Positions 6,654-14,841 of a DNA stretch of 22,317 bases are shown one piece after another; position 1 is the first letter of the stretch, and every line of letters starts with the position of its first letter. Source of the stretch: JOPF133 sp052144935 (lineage in GTDB: Bacteria > Acidobacteriota > Terriglobia > Bryobacterales > Bryobacteraceae); the NCBI GenBank assembly GCA_052144935.1, contig JBKQPR010000186.1:1-22317 (forward strand), in the 5' to 3' direction. The notes below the pieces were generated by a model. It saw only the letters and a program-made list of their open reading frames with translations, had not been told where the DNA came from and did not search any database. The position numbers were made by a program, and so were the translations under genes.

Positions 6654-8377
6654 CAAACCAAAAGAGACCGGAAGATTTACGCAGTTACCGCTGGTTCGGG
6701 CCGGATACCATGCGCGGCTTCAGCCATCGCTCGCGGATGTTGCAGCTTGGCTACCGGCGGGAAGATTTCACCGGCAAGCCGGTGATTGCGATCGTCAACA
6801 CATGGAGCGAGATCAATCCCTGCCACGCGCATTTGCGCGAGCGCGCGGAGGCCGTGAAGCGCGGCGTGTGGCACGCGGGCGGCTTTCCCGTGGAGATTCC
6901 GGCGTTCTCCATCACCGAGATCTACATGAAGCCCAGTCCGATGCTGTACCGGAACCTGTTGGCGATGGATACGGAGGAAACCCTGCGCAGCCTGCCGATC
7001 GACGGCGCGGTGCTGATGGGCGGCTGCGACAAGACCACGCCCGGGCTGCTGATGGGCGCCATCAGCGTGAACCTGCCGGCCATCTTCCTGCCCGCGGGTC
7101 CCATGCTGCGCGGCAACTGGAACGGCCAGGCGCTCGGCAGCGGCACCGATCTTTGGAAGTATTGGACCGAGCGCTGCGCCGGCACGGTGAGCGAAGAGGA
7201 TTGGACTGCCATCGAGAGCGGCATCGCGCGGTCGCCAGGCTTCTGTATGACCATGGGCACGGCATCCACCATGACTGCACTTACCGAAGCCCTGGGGATG
7301 ACGCTGCCGGGCGCATCCTCGATTCCGGCGGCGGATTCCAATCACGTCCGGATGGCCATCGATAGCGGCAAGCGCATCGTCGAGATGGTGTGGGAGGATG
7401 CCAAGCCCGCAGACGTGCTCACGCTTGCGGCTTTCCGGAATGCCATCGCCGTCGACATGGCGATCGGCGGTTCGACCAATGCGATCATTCACCTGGTGGC
7501 GTTGGCGCGGCGCCGCGGACTCGATCTGCCCCTGCCTCTTTTCGATGAAATCGCGCGGCACGTTCCCGTGCTGGCCAATATCAGGCCCTCGGGCGAGTTC
7601 CTCATGGAAGACTTCTACTATGCGGGCGGCTTGCGCGCATTGATGGCGGAAATCGGCGATCTGTTGGACCTCGATTGCCTCACGGTGAACGGTAAGACGC
7701 TGGGGCAGAATCTGGAGGGCGCCCGCATCGTGAACCGCAATGTGATTCGCGGACGCGAAGCGCCGTTGTCGGAGACAGGTGGAACGGCGATTCTGTACGG
7801 AAGCCTGGCGCCCGACGGGGCGGTGATCAAACCGATCGCCGCGGACCGGCGCTTCTGGCAGCACACGGGACCGGCCGTGGTGTTCCGGGACTATCCGGAT
7901 CTGGAGGCGCGCATCAACCGCGAGGATCTGGAGGTGGATGAGAATTCGGTCCTGGTGCTGCAGAATGCGGGCCCCTTGGGCGGTCCGGGCATGCCCGAAT
8001 GGGGGATGCTGCCGATTCCCAACAAACTGTTGCGGCGCGGCGTGCGGGATATGGTGCGAATCTCGGATGCGCGCATGAGCGGCACGGCCTACGGCACATG
8101 TGTACTGCACGTTTCGCCGGAGAGCTATGTGGGCGGCCCGCTGGCGCTGGTGAGGGACGGGGATGCCATTACGCTGGATATTCCCGACCGGAGACTGGAT
8201 CTACTGGTGCCGGAAGCGGAACTCGAAAGCCGCCGGTCGCAATGGACACGGCCCGTCCCCAAGGAACACCGCGGATACCTGGCGCTTTACCGCGAGCGGG
8301 TGACGCAGGCTCACGAGGGGTGCGATTTCGATTTCCTCACGAGGGATGAGGCGGGGGTGGAACCGGAGATCTTTTAA
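6650..8377 (+). CDS. IlvD/Edd-family sugar-acid dehydratase, L-arabinonate dehydratase type
   Basis: A 575-residue cytoplasmic iron-sulfur dehydratase that removes water from an aldonic acid to give a 2-keto-3-deoxy acid. The opening, RWFGPDTMRGFSHRSRMLQ, and blocks such as NTWSEINPCHAH and GGCDKTTPG match the pentonate branch (L-arabinonate dehydratase, EC 4.2.1.25) better than IlvD or Edd. Three cysteines are placed to hold the cluster: Cys58 (NPCHAH), Cys126 (GGCDK) and Cys199 (GFCMTMGTAST). Lys128 is at the position of the carbamylated lysine that binds magnesium, and Ser477 in ARMSGTAYG is the catalytic serine. The numbering lies within a few residues of the characterised Rhizobium enzyme as I recall it. 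D-xylonate, D-fuconate or L-arabinonate are all possible substrates. It is coupled to the ankyrin gene and ends at the large palindrome. Confidence 0.88.
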   Translation: MTNQKRPEDLRSYRWFGPDTMRGFSHRSRMLQLGYRREDFTGKPVIAIVNTWSEINPCHAHLRERAEAVKRGVWHAGGFPVEIPAFSITEIYMKPSPMLYRNLLAMDTEETLRSLPIDGAVLMGGCDKTTPGLLMGAISVNLPAIFLPAGPMLRGNWNGQALGSGTDLWKYWTERCAGTVSEEDWTAIESGIARSPGFCMTMGTASTMTALTEALGMTLPGASSIPAADSNHVRMAIDSGKRIVEMVWEDAKPADVLTLAAFRNAIAVDMAIGGSTNAIIHLVALARRRGLDLPLPLFDEIARHVPVLANIRPSGEFLMEDFYYAGGLRALMAEIGDLLDLDCLTVNGKTLGQNLEGARIVNRNVIRGREAPLSETGGTAILYGSLAPDGAVIKPIAADRRFWQHTGPAVVFRDYPDLEARINREDLEVDENSVLVLQNAGPLGGPGMPEWGMLPIPNKLLRRGVRDMVRISDARMSGTAYGTCVLHVSPESYVGGPLALVRDGDAITLDIPDRRLDLLVPEAELESRRSQWTRPVPKEHRGYLALYRERVTQAHEGCDFDFLTRDEAGVEPEIF

Positions 8378-8393
8378 GCCGTGGAAGGATTCG

Positions 8394-8494
8394 CTTCACC
8401 GCGGAGACGCGGAGAGCACGGAGGAAGCGCGGAGAAAACCTCTTTATGTCTTTCTCCGCGCTTCCTCCGTGCTCTCCGCGTCTCCGCGGTGAAG
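8394..8494. repeat. Perfect 44-bp inverted repeat, probable bidirectional terminator
   Basis: Arms 8394-8437 and 8451-8494 are exact reverse complements over 44 bases, with a 13-base loop. Each arm is built of CGGAGA/CGGAGG units (CACCGCGGAGACGCGGAGAG and onward). The element fills the gap between two convergent genes: it starts 17 bases after the dehydratase stop and ends one base before the aldehyde dehydrogenase stop. Both transcripts would fold into a very stable hairpin, so a shared terminator or mRNA 3'-end protector is likely. A diverged relative is at 12251-12361. Confidence 0.9.
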
Positions 8495-8495
8495 A

Positions 8496-9935
8496 CTATA
8501 CCCTCCAGCAGATCAGCTTCATCTCCGTCATCTCCTCGATGGCGTAGCGGGGGCCTTCCCGGCCGGCGCCGCTCTCTTTCACGCCGCCGTAGGGCATGTG
8601 ATCGGCGCGGTACATCGGGATGTCGTTGATCATCACCCCGCCCACCTCCAACTTGCGCGCCGCCTGGAATGCACGTTGCATGTCGGGGGTGAAGATGCCG
8701 GCCTGCAATCCATACGGTGTCGCGTTGGCCTGCTCGATGGCGCTCTCCAACTGGTCGTAGGGGTAGACGGCGACCACCGGTCCAAAGGCCTCCTGGCAGG
8801 AGATGCGGCACGCCGCCGGCACATCGAGCAGAACCGCCGGGCTGACAGTCGCGCGGGTGCGCTGGCCGCCGGTCACTACCTTGGCGCCTCCCGCGACCGC
8901 TTCTTCAATCCACTTCTCGATGCGGATGGCTTCCGCCTCGTCGATCAGGGAGGAAATATCGGTGGAGGTCTCGTACGGATGGCCGATCCGGAGAGCCTCG
9001 GCGCCCGCCTTCAGGCGCTCCACGAACGGGCCCGCAATGCTTCGATGCACGAAGGCCCTCTGCACGGAGATGCACACCTGGCCGCTATGCGCGAAGGCCC
9101 CCTGCACGGTGCGCGATACGGCGGTATCCAGGTCGGACCCCGGCTCGACGATCACAGCGGAATTATTTCCCAACTCCAGGGTTACCTTCTTGAAGCCAGC
9201 GCGGGACTTGATGGTGCGGCCCACTTCCGGGCTGCCGGTGAAGGTGAGCATGGCGATTCCGGGATGCTCCGCCAGCGCCATTCCGATCTGCGCGCCGCTG
9301 CCGGTGAGCACGTTGTAAGCGGCCTGGGGCACGCCGGCCTCTTCCATGGTTCGAGCCAGCCGCAAGGCGCTGAGGGGCGTTTTCGTCGCGGGCTTGTGAA
9401 TCACCGCATTGCCGGCCGCCAGGGCGGGAGCGACTTTGTGCAACGCCAGATTCAGCGGCACGTTGAAAGGCGTGATGCAGGCGATCACGCCGATCGGCTC
9501 GCGGACAGTCATCGCCATGCGGCCCTTGCCGGTGGCCGAGAACTCCATGGGGACGACTTCCCCGCGGAGTTGACGCGCCTCGTGGGCGGCGGCGACGAGG
9601 GTCTCCAGTCCGCGCGACACCTCCACTTTCGCTTCTTTGATCGGTTTGCCGGTTTCCGCGCAGACCAGTTGGGTGTACTCGGCCAGGTCCCGGCGCAGGA
9701 GATCGGCCACGCGCAGCAGCAGGTCGGCACGCTCGTAGTTGGCCAGGGCGCGCATGGCATGGAACCCTTGGCGAGCCGCGGCCACGGCCCTTTCGACCAG
9801 ATCGAGGCCGGCGCGTGGCACTACTCCCACGGGCGTGCCGTCGTAGGGGAGCCGCACCACGTCGTGATCCGGGGTGTCGATCCATTCCCCGCCAATGTAG
9901 TTTCGGTTGGGCTTCAATTCCGTCGATGTGGTCAT
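8496..9935 (-). CDS. NAD(P)-dependent aldehyde dehydrogenase
   Basis: A 479-residue soluble aldehyde dehydrogenase. Expected catalytic residues are present: Asn158 (PFNVPLNL), Lys181 for cofactor (HKPATKTP), Glu254 (TLELGNNSA) and the nucleophile Cys288 (HSGQVCISVQR); FTGSPEVGR is the coenzyme-binding turn. The GQVCISVQR block and overall length resemble lactaldehyde/glyceraldehyde-type enzymes. ELGNN instead of the common ELGG is a small deviation. Start 9935 is well supported by GGAGGAGG seven bases upstream and by a four-base overlap with the larA-like stop (9932-9935). The longer open frame upstream is the shadow of that gene. Given the pentonate dehydratase opposite, 2-oxoglutarate semialdehyde, glycolaldehyde or lactaldehyde are plausible substrates; sequence alone does not choose. 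Confidence 0.88.
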   Translation of the reverse strand: MTTSTELKPNRNYIGGEWIDTPDHDVVRLPYDGTPVGVVPRAGLDLVERAVAAARQGFHAMRALANYERADLLLRVADLLRRDLAEYTQLVCAETGKPIKEAKVEVSRGLETLVAAAHEARQLRGEVVPMEFSATGKGRMAMTVREPIGVIACITPFNVPLNLALHKVAPALAAGNAVIHKPATKTPLSALRLARTMEEAGVPQAAYNVLTGSGAQIGMALAEHPGIAMLTFTGSPEVGRTIKSRAGFKKVTLELGNNSAVIVEPGSDLDTAVSRTVQGAFAHSGQVCISVQRAFVHRSIAGPFVERLKAGAEALRIGHPYETSTDISSLIDEAEAIRIEKWIEEAVAGGAKVVTGGQRTRATVSPAVLLDVPAACRISCQEAFGPVVAVYPYDQLESAIEQANATPYGLQAGIFTPDMQRAFQAARKLEVGGVMINDIPMYRADHMPYGGVKESGAGREGPRYAIEEMTEMKLICWRV

Positions 9936-11242
9936 GCCGATACCTCCTCCTTTGCGACCTGCTTTGAGACATGCTGTGCGCCCTGCACCGAGGGCAGCGT
10001 GAACCCGGAATAAGGGATCGCCGCCACGCGGGCGGTGGGCCCGGCTTCCCGCAGCAGACTCCGCAGAGCCGCTTCGTGTCCGGCGGGAGAGACCGGCGTG
10101 AAGTGACAGCGCCGGACGAATTCCGGGTCCAGGCCGGAAACCAAGTGCACATTGTACAGCCGGCCGAGCCGCGCCACCCAATACGCCTTGTGGCCGCCCA
10201 CCACGAATTCTCGCGAGAGCGCCTCGCGCATTTCGAAATCGTCGCGATAGCGGCGCACGTAGTCTTCAAACGACCCGATGCCGGCGCCGTTGGGGCACTC
10301 GGCATAGAACAGAATGGCGCCTCCCGGGCGTAGCGCCTGGCAGGCGTTTTCGAGGCCTTTGTGAGCCTGGCGCAGATCGATATCCAATGGAAAACCGCCC
10401 GCCGAGGCCACAATCAGATCGTAGGGCGCCTCGATTTCCACGCGCAGCATCCGGTCCACCGTGCGGCAACCCTCCCTGTGCGCGAGATCGTAATGGCCCG
10501 CCACCACGCGGATCAGCTTGCCCTCGGGGCTGAGCACCACGTTCACGATGAAGTCGGGATCGGCCATGCGGCAGGCTTCCAGCAGGTCCTCGTGCGCGGG
10601 GTTGCCGTCCAGTTTGCCCGCGCGGCAGTCCGGATGGAAAATCATGCGGTGATTGAACGTGGTGGTGCGAAACCCGGCCACGCCGGGAACCAGGCTCTTC
10701 CGCCCGCCCGAGTAACCGGCGATGAGGTGGTAAATGATCTCGCCGGTGAGGATGATGCGATCCGCCTCCCAGACTTCCCGATTGATCTCCACGCGATTGC
10801 CGAAGCTGGTGGTGCCAATCTCCACTAGGCCGGCATCGTCGCCCGCAATATGGTCGAAGCATCGAATGCGGGAGTGCATCTCTTCGCCGATGATGAGCCG
10901 GCGCTCTTCATCGGTTTGCGGCCGGTGGATTCCGAGCGCAAACACGATGAAGATATCGCAATCGGGAATGCCGGCGGCGTTGAGGGCGTCGATGATCGGC
11001 GGAAGCATCAAGTCCGTGCGCGTCAGGCGCGTGATGTCGTTGACCACGATGGCCACGCGCTCGCCATGGCGCACGATCTCGCGAAGGGGGGCGGTCCCGA
11101 TCGGGTCTTCGAGCGCCTCCACTACAGGGCGCGTCTCATCGCCGATGGGATCGGCCTCGCGGGGGACCAGCCTGTCGCCCGGGACCGCGACTTGCAGGCG
11201 GGCCTTGCCGTAGAGCAGATCGCACTGGGTGGTGGGGCGCAT
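9932..11242 (-). CDS. LarA-like nickel-pincer 2-hydroxyacid racemase/epimerase
   Basis: A 436-residue LarA-family protein (lactate racemase fold, formerly DUF2088). LarA enzymes use a nickel pincer nucleotide bound to a lysine and move hydride at the alpha carbon of 2-hydroxy acids. From the ATG at 11242 the key residues are His106 (ALGIHRP), His172 (EIIYHLIAGYSGG), Lys182 (GGRKSLVPG) and His198 (TFNHR). Their spacing is the same as His108, His174, Lys184 and His200 of Lactobacillus LarA. The frame is open four codons further to a TTG at 11254, but ATG is preferred; neither has a good ribosome-binding site. No larB, larC or larE cofactor genes are in the window. Coupling to an aldehyde dehydrogenase and nearby sugar-acid genes point to an aldonate or similar hydroxyacid instead of lactate. 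Confidence 0.85.
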   Translation of the reverse strand: MRPTTQCDLLYGKARLQVAVPGDRLVPREADPIGDETRPVVEALEDPIGTAPLREIVRHGERVAIVVNDITRLTRTDLMLPPIIDALNAAGIPDCDIFIVFALGIHRPQTDEERRLIIGEEMHSRIRCFDHIAGDDAGLVEIGTTSFGNRVEINREVWEADRIILTGEIIYHLIAGYSGGRKSLVPGVAGFRTTTFNHRMIFHPDCRAGKLDGNPAHEDLLEACRMADPDFIVNVVLSPEGKLIRVVAGHYDLAHREGCRTVDRMLRVEIEAPYDLIVASAGGFPLDIDLRQAHKGLENACQALRPGGAILFYAECPNGAGIGSFEDYVRRYRDDFEMREALSREFVVGGHKAYWVARLGRLYNVHLVSGLDPEFVRRCHFTPVSPAGHEAALRSLLREAGPTARVAAIPYSGFTLPSVQGAQHVSKQVAKEEVSA

Positions 11243-11360
11243 GGCGTGGTTCAACGCTGAGACAATTTTACCCCGCGCGAGAGGTCGCTCGCGGAGTTAC
11301 AATCATTTCGGACCCACCGCAGCAGGCAATCCTGGGTCTAATTGGAGGGCCACGAACCAC
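11243..11360. promoter_or_regulatory. Divergent promoter region with a palindrome
   Basis: These 118 bases separate the larA-like gene (-) from the epimerase gene (+). A palindrome CGCGAG-N6-CTCGCG lies at 11276-11293. TAAAAT on the minus strand (11270-11265) and TACAAT on the plus strand (11298-11303) could be the two -10 boxes, one on each side of it, and no good -35 boxes are seen. This is the place for a regulator to control both directions, but no regulator gene is nearby. GGAGG (11344-11348) precedes the epimerase start. Confidence 0.4.
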
Positions 11361-12221
11361 GTGAAGTTCGGTGTCAATACTTTCATTTGGGCGGCTGGCA
11401 TAGACCGCGACGTGCTCAACCTGTTTCCCGCCATCAAGCGGCAGGGCTTTGACGGCGTGGAAATGCCGCTGATACGGCCGGCACAGGTTCCGATCGCGGA
11501 AATACGCAGGAGCCTCGAAGACAGCCAGCTCGCCTGCAACTTCTGCTCCGTCCTGCCTCAGGAGCTGAGCGCCATCAGCGGGGACGCTTCCGTGCGGCAG
11601 AAAACGCGGGCACACCTCGCCGATTGCGTGCGCGTGGCCGCCGAGGCCGGCGCGAAGATCGTCGCGGGGCCGCTCTATTCGCCGGTGGGTTACCTTCCGG
11701 GCCGCCGGCGGACGGAGGACGAATGGAAGTGGGCGGTGGAATGCTACCAGTCGCTCGGCGGCGTCCTGCAGTCGCACAGGATCACAATCGCGGTAGAGCC
11801 GTTGAACCGGTTCGAGACCTACTTCCTCAACACGGCAGCCGACGCCGAAAAACTGGCGGCCGAGATCGACCACCCCAACGTGGGCGTCCTATTCGATACC
11901 TTTCACGCCAACATCGAAGAGAAAGACGTGGCCGCCGCGCTGCGCTCGGTGGCTCCGCACTTGAAGCACGTTCACGCCTGTGAAAACGATCGCGGAACGC
12001 CGGGCAGCGGGCATACGGACTGGCCAGGTGTTTTCCGCGCGCTCGGCGAGCTTCGATACGACGGATGGGTTACCATCGAAAGCTTCGGTTTCGCGCTGGG
12101 CGAGCTTTCCGCGGCGGCCTCGATCTGGCGGGATCTGGCGCCCAGCGCGGAGGCAATTGCGTTCGAGGGCGTGAAATTTCTGAAACACGGTCTTGGCGGG
12201 GTGCAGGATGCGCGGGCCTGA
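11361..12221 (+). CDS. Sugar 3-epimerase / isomerase, D-tagatose 3-epimerase type
   Basis: A 286-residue TIM-barrel protein of the sugar phosphate isomerase/epimerase (AP-endonuclease 2) superfamily. Four metal ligands are visible: Glu146 (AVEPLNRFE), Asp179 (VLFDTFHAN), His205 (KHVHACEND) and Glu240 (WVTIESFGF). All four sit exactly six residues before the ligands of Pseudomonas cichorii D-tagatose 3-epimerase (152, 185, 211, 246), which supports both the family and the GTG start at 11361. Longer starts would overlap the divergent gene. GGAGG is 12 bases upstream, a little far. There is no signal peptide. The enzyme probably inverts C3 of a ketose or rearranges a keto sugar. Related proteins also occur in 3-keto-glycoside clusters, so it could serve either neighbouring gene group. 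Confidence 0.85.
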   Translation: MKFGVNTFIWAAGIDRDVLNLFPAIKRQGFDGVEMPLIRPAQVPIAEIRRSLEDSQLACNFCSVLPQELSAISGDASVRQKTRAHLADCVRVAAEAGAKIVAGPLYSPVGYLPGRRRTEDEWKWAVECYQSLGGVLQSHRITIAVEPLNRFETYFLNTAADAEKLAAEIDHPNVGVLFDTFHANIEEKDVAAALRSVAPHLKHVHACENDRGTPGSGHTDWPGVFRALGELRYDGWVTIESFGFALGELSAAASIWRDLAPSAEAIAFEGVKFLKHGLGGVQDARA

Positions 12222-12250
12222 GGCGACTGAATCAGTTCGATCGCAAAACG

Positions 12251-12361
12251 CCAAAAGCTCGACGCGGAGACGCGGAGACGCGGAGAAAATGCGCGGAGAA
12301 GCCCCGATAAAATTTCTCCGCGTTTCCTCCGCGCCTCCGCGCCTCCGCGTCGGGTTTTCGG
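12251..12361. repeat. Imperfect palindromic element of the CGCGGAG family
   Basis: Left arm 12251-12300 carries tandem CGCGGAGA units (GACGCGGAGACGCGGAGACG). Right arm 12313-12361 is its near reverse complement with CGCGGAGG units, separated by about 12 bases. It has the same unit sequence and layout as 8394-8494 but with several mismatches and a two-base indel. It lies between two genes in the same direction, so it may end the epimerase transcript. It stops four bases before the ribosome-binding site of the next gene. Confidence 0.85.
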
Positions 12362-12377
12362 CTTGAGGAACTATCGC

Positions 12378-13532
12378 ATGCGAATCTACTTACTAACCGC
12401 CCTGGCCCTGTTTGTGGCGGCGCTGGCGTGTCTTTCGGCGCGTAGCCCGGAAATCCTATTCGAACGCAAGACCATCGACCTCGGCATCAGCGAGACCTGC
12501 GCGATCGCCGATTTCAACAACGATGGCCGGCCGGATATATTCTCAGGCGAAGCATGGTACGAGAATCCCACCTGGAAGAAGCACGAAGTGCGCCAGTTGA
12601 AAGAATACGGCACGTATCTGGCGTCCCTCAGCGACCTGCCGCTGGATGTCGATGGCGATGGTTTCGTGGACATCGTCAGCTCGGGCTGGCACTCCCAAAA
12701 GATCTGGTGGTCGCGCAATCCCGGGAAAACTGGCGGAATGTGGGAGGACCATCCGGTCGATCAGGGCTACCCAGTGGAATTTTCGTTCCTGGTGGATCTC
12801 GACAACGATGGCAAGGCCCGCGAGGTTCTGCCGCAGTTCGGCAATAATGCCGCCCCCACCGCGTGGTATGAGGCCGTCGGAGGCACGCTCAAGAAGCACA
12901 TCGTCAGCCCGCGGAGCTACGGACACGGGATCGGGGCCGGCGACGTGAACGGCGATGGCCGCAACGACATCATTACGCCGCGGGGCTGGCTGGAGGCTCC
13001 GCCCGATCCGCGCAGCGGAGACTGGACGTTTCATCCCGAGTTCGATCTCGGCTCGACCAGCTTCATCTTCGTGATCGATCTGAACGAAGATGGACTACCC
13101 GATCTGCTCACCGCCAATGCCCATGACTACGGCATTTTCTGGATGGAGCAGCGCCCCGACCACACCTGGGTCAAGCACGTCGTCGATGAATCCTGGTCGC
13201 AGCCGCACGCGCTCACCCTGGTGGACCTGAACGGCGACGGGCGCAAGGATCTGCTGACCGGCAAGCGCTTCATGGCGCACGACGGCCACGACCCCGGAGA
13301 GCGCGAGCCGCTGGGCATTTACTGGTACGAATACCACCCCTCGGCGGACCACAAAACGGTGGAGTGGTCGCGGCATATCATCGACTACGGATCGCGCGCC
13401 GGCGGCGGCATGCAGATCCCCGTGGCGGACCTTTACGGCAATGGCGCTCTCGACTTCGCCGTGGGCGGCAAGAGCGGCCTGTTTCTATTCGAGAACCTGA
13501 CCAAAGGACACGGAGGAGGCTCCCATGAGTGA
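12378..13532 (+). CDS. Secreted FG-GAP/VCBS seven-repeat beta-propeller protein
   Basis: A 384-residue exported protein: residues 1-21 are a signal peptide (MRIYLLTALALFVAALACLS). Seven calcium-binding-loop repeats follow between about Asp45 and Asp351: DFNNDGRPD, DVDGDGFVD, DLDNDGKAR, DVNGDGRND, DLNEDGLPD, DLNGDGRKD and DLYGNGALD. Seven such units fit a seven-bladed propeller, and WYE / WME motifs recur between them. The third repeat has lost the final Asp. The ATG at 12378 has GAGGAA seven bases upstream; an in-frame TTG at 12363 is less likely. Its end overlaps the next oxidoreductase gene by eight bases, so the two are cotranslated. Family members bind ligands or partners; in this setting it may bind the sugar substrate or the exported enzymes, which is inference. 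Confidence 0.85.
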   Translation: MRIYLLTALALFVAALACLSARSPEILFERKTIDLGISETCAIADFNNDGRPDIFSGEAWYENPTWKKHEVRQLKEYGTYLASLSDLPLDVDGDGFVDIVSSGWHSQKIWWSRNPGKTGGMWEDHPVDQGYPVEFSFLVDLDNDGKAREVLPQFGNNAAPTAWYEAVGGTLKKHIVSPRSYGHGIGAGDVNGDGRNDIITPRGWLEAPPDPRSGDWTFHPEFDLGSTSFIFVIDLNEDGLPDLLTANAHDYGIFWMEQRPDHTWVKHVVDESWSQPHALTLVDLNGDGRKDLLTGKRFMAHDGHDPGEREPLGIYWYEYHPSADHKTVEWSRHIIDYGSRAGGGMQIPVADLYGNGALDFAVGGKSGLFLFENLTKGHGGGSHE

Positions 13533-14808
13533 CCCAATCAGTGACAAAGTACCGGGCATAAGCGACAAAGTATCGCGACGCATGTTCGCCAAAGCCGGCC
13601 TCACGGCGGCCGCGGCTTTCCCCTACCTTCTGCCACGCCGCGCGGTGGGCGCCAACGACCGCGTTCGAGTGGGTGTGATCGGCGTCGGCAACCGCAGCGG
13701 TCTGCTGATCGACCAGTTGCCGGAGGGCGCCGAGATCGTAGCCGTGGCCGACTGTTATCGCAAGCGGTGCGAGGACGCGGCGGCCAAGCGCAAAGCCTCC
13801 TGGCGCATCTACGGCGACCACCGCGCGCTGCTCGATCAGAAAGACATCGACGGCGTGATTGTCGGCACCAACGATCATGGCCGCGTGCTTTGCGCCATTC
13901 ATGCCGTGCAGGCGGGCAAGGACGTCTACGCCGAAAAGCCGATGTCACTTTATGTCTCCGAGGGCCGCGCGCTGGTGCGGGCGGTGCGCAAGTACAACCG
14001 TATTCTCCAGGTGGGCAGCCAGCAGCGCTCCATGGCCATGAACCGGCTGGCCTGCGACTTCGTGCGCACGGGCGGACTGGGCCGCATCCGCCTGGTGCTG
14101 GGGGCCAACTATCCGCCGTCCGTTCGCGTCGGCGCCATGCCCGAAGAGCCGGTGCCGGAAGGAATGAACTGGGATGTGTGGCTGGGACAGTCGGAGAAGC
14201 GGCCGTTCAATGCGGAGCTATTCACCCATTGGATGCGGTATTGGGATTACTCCGGAGGCGAGACGACCAACTGGGGCGCGCACGGCATCGACCAGATCCA
14301 GTCGGCATTGGGGATGGATACGACCGGACCGGTGGAGTTCTATCCACTCCAGGACGGCCCCGAGGGCGCCGTGGGTTGGCGCTACGCCAATGGCGTGGAA
14401 GTGCGGCTGGAAATGCCCGACGCCGGCAATCTGCAAGGCGGCGCCATGTTCGTCGGCGAGAAGGGGCGAATCGAGATCACGCGCAACGACTTCCGCACCG
14501 ACCCGCCCGATATGATCAAAGAACTGCCTCCGCAAGAGGAGATCGACAAGTGGAAGCGGGCCCAATGGCAAGCCAAGTATCACATGCAGGACTGGCTGGA
14601 TTGCATGAAGAGCCGGAAGACGCCCTTGGCGGATGTCGAAATCGGGCACCGCTCGATCAGCGTCTGTCACCTCGCCAACATCACCCGGCACGTTGGCCGG
14701 AGACTCCATTGGGACCCTGAAGCGGAGCGCTTCACCGGCGATGCCGAAGCCAACGATCACGTGACGCGGCAACGGCGGAAAGGGTACGAGTTGCCGGATA
14801 TCGGGTAG
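13525..14808 (+). CDS. Tat-exported Gfo/Idh/MocA oxidoreductase (1)
   Basis: A 427-residue NAD(P)-dependent sugar oxidoreductase. It opens with a twin-arginine signal, SRRMFAK (17-23) and an alanine-rich stretch to about 40, so it is folded with cofactor before export. The Rossmann site is GVGNRSG (53-59) and the conserved EKP, with the catalytic lysine, is 137-139. The long C-terminal domain contains WDYSGGETTNWGAHGIDQIQ, typical of the large exported branch. The ending GRRLHWDPEAERFTGDAEAN recurs in family members. GGAGGAGG is five bases before the ATG, which overlaps the VCBS gene by eight bases. Enzymes of this branch oxidise glycosides to 3-keto glycosides, or act as glycosidases through transient oxidation. 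The substrate is unknown. Confidence 0.88.
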   Translation: MSDPISDKVPGISDKVSRRMFAKAGLTAAAAFPYLLPRRAVGANDRVRVGVIGVGNRSGLLIDQLPEGAEIVAVADCYRKRCEDAAAKRKASWRIYGDHRALLDQKDIDGVIVGTNDHGRVLCAIHAVQAGKDVYAEKPMSLYVSEGRALVRAVRKYNRILQVGSQQRSMAMNRLACDFVRTGGLGRIRLVLGANYPPSVRVGAMPEEPVPEGMNWDVWLGQSEKRPFNAELFTHWMRYWDYSGGETTNWGAHGIDQIQSALGMDTTGPVEFYPLQDGPEGAVGWRYANGVEVRLEMPDAGNLQGGAMFVGEKGRIEITRNDFRTDPPDMIKELPPQEEIDKWKRAQWQAKYHMQDWLDCMKSRKTPLADVEIGHRSISVCHLANITRHVGRRLHWDPEAERFTGDAEANDHVTRQRRKGYELPDIG

Positions 14809-14829
14809 GCGGTGGTAAATCCCACTGCC
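14808..14829. terminator. Hairpin at the end of oxidoreductase 1
   Basis: GGCGGTGG (14808-14815) can pair with CCACTGCC (14822-14829) over eight bases with one G-T wobble and a six-base loop. It begins on the last base of the TAG stop and lies 12 bases past the stop of the convergent HEPN gene, so it could end both transcripts. There is no clean T-run on either side, hence moderate confidence. Confidence 0.45.
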
Positions 14830-14841
14830 GCCCAGTTTACC

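Noticed and set aside
6677..8110. 477-codon minus-strand open frame
   Set aside because: Antisense to the dehydratase, which has all its cluster cysteines on the plus strand.
8394..8494. CRISPR-like or tandem-repeat array
   Set aside because: The units are contiguous and arranged as one inverted repeat; there are no spacers of regular length.
8381..8629. Small open frame through the palindrome at 8394
   Set aside because: Its arginine-rich product is only the translation of the repeat units; such frames are a known by-product of this repeat type.
9163..10413. 416-codon minus-strand open frame across the larA/aldehyde dehydrogenase junction
   Set aside because: It overlaps two real genes in another frame and shows no domain.
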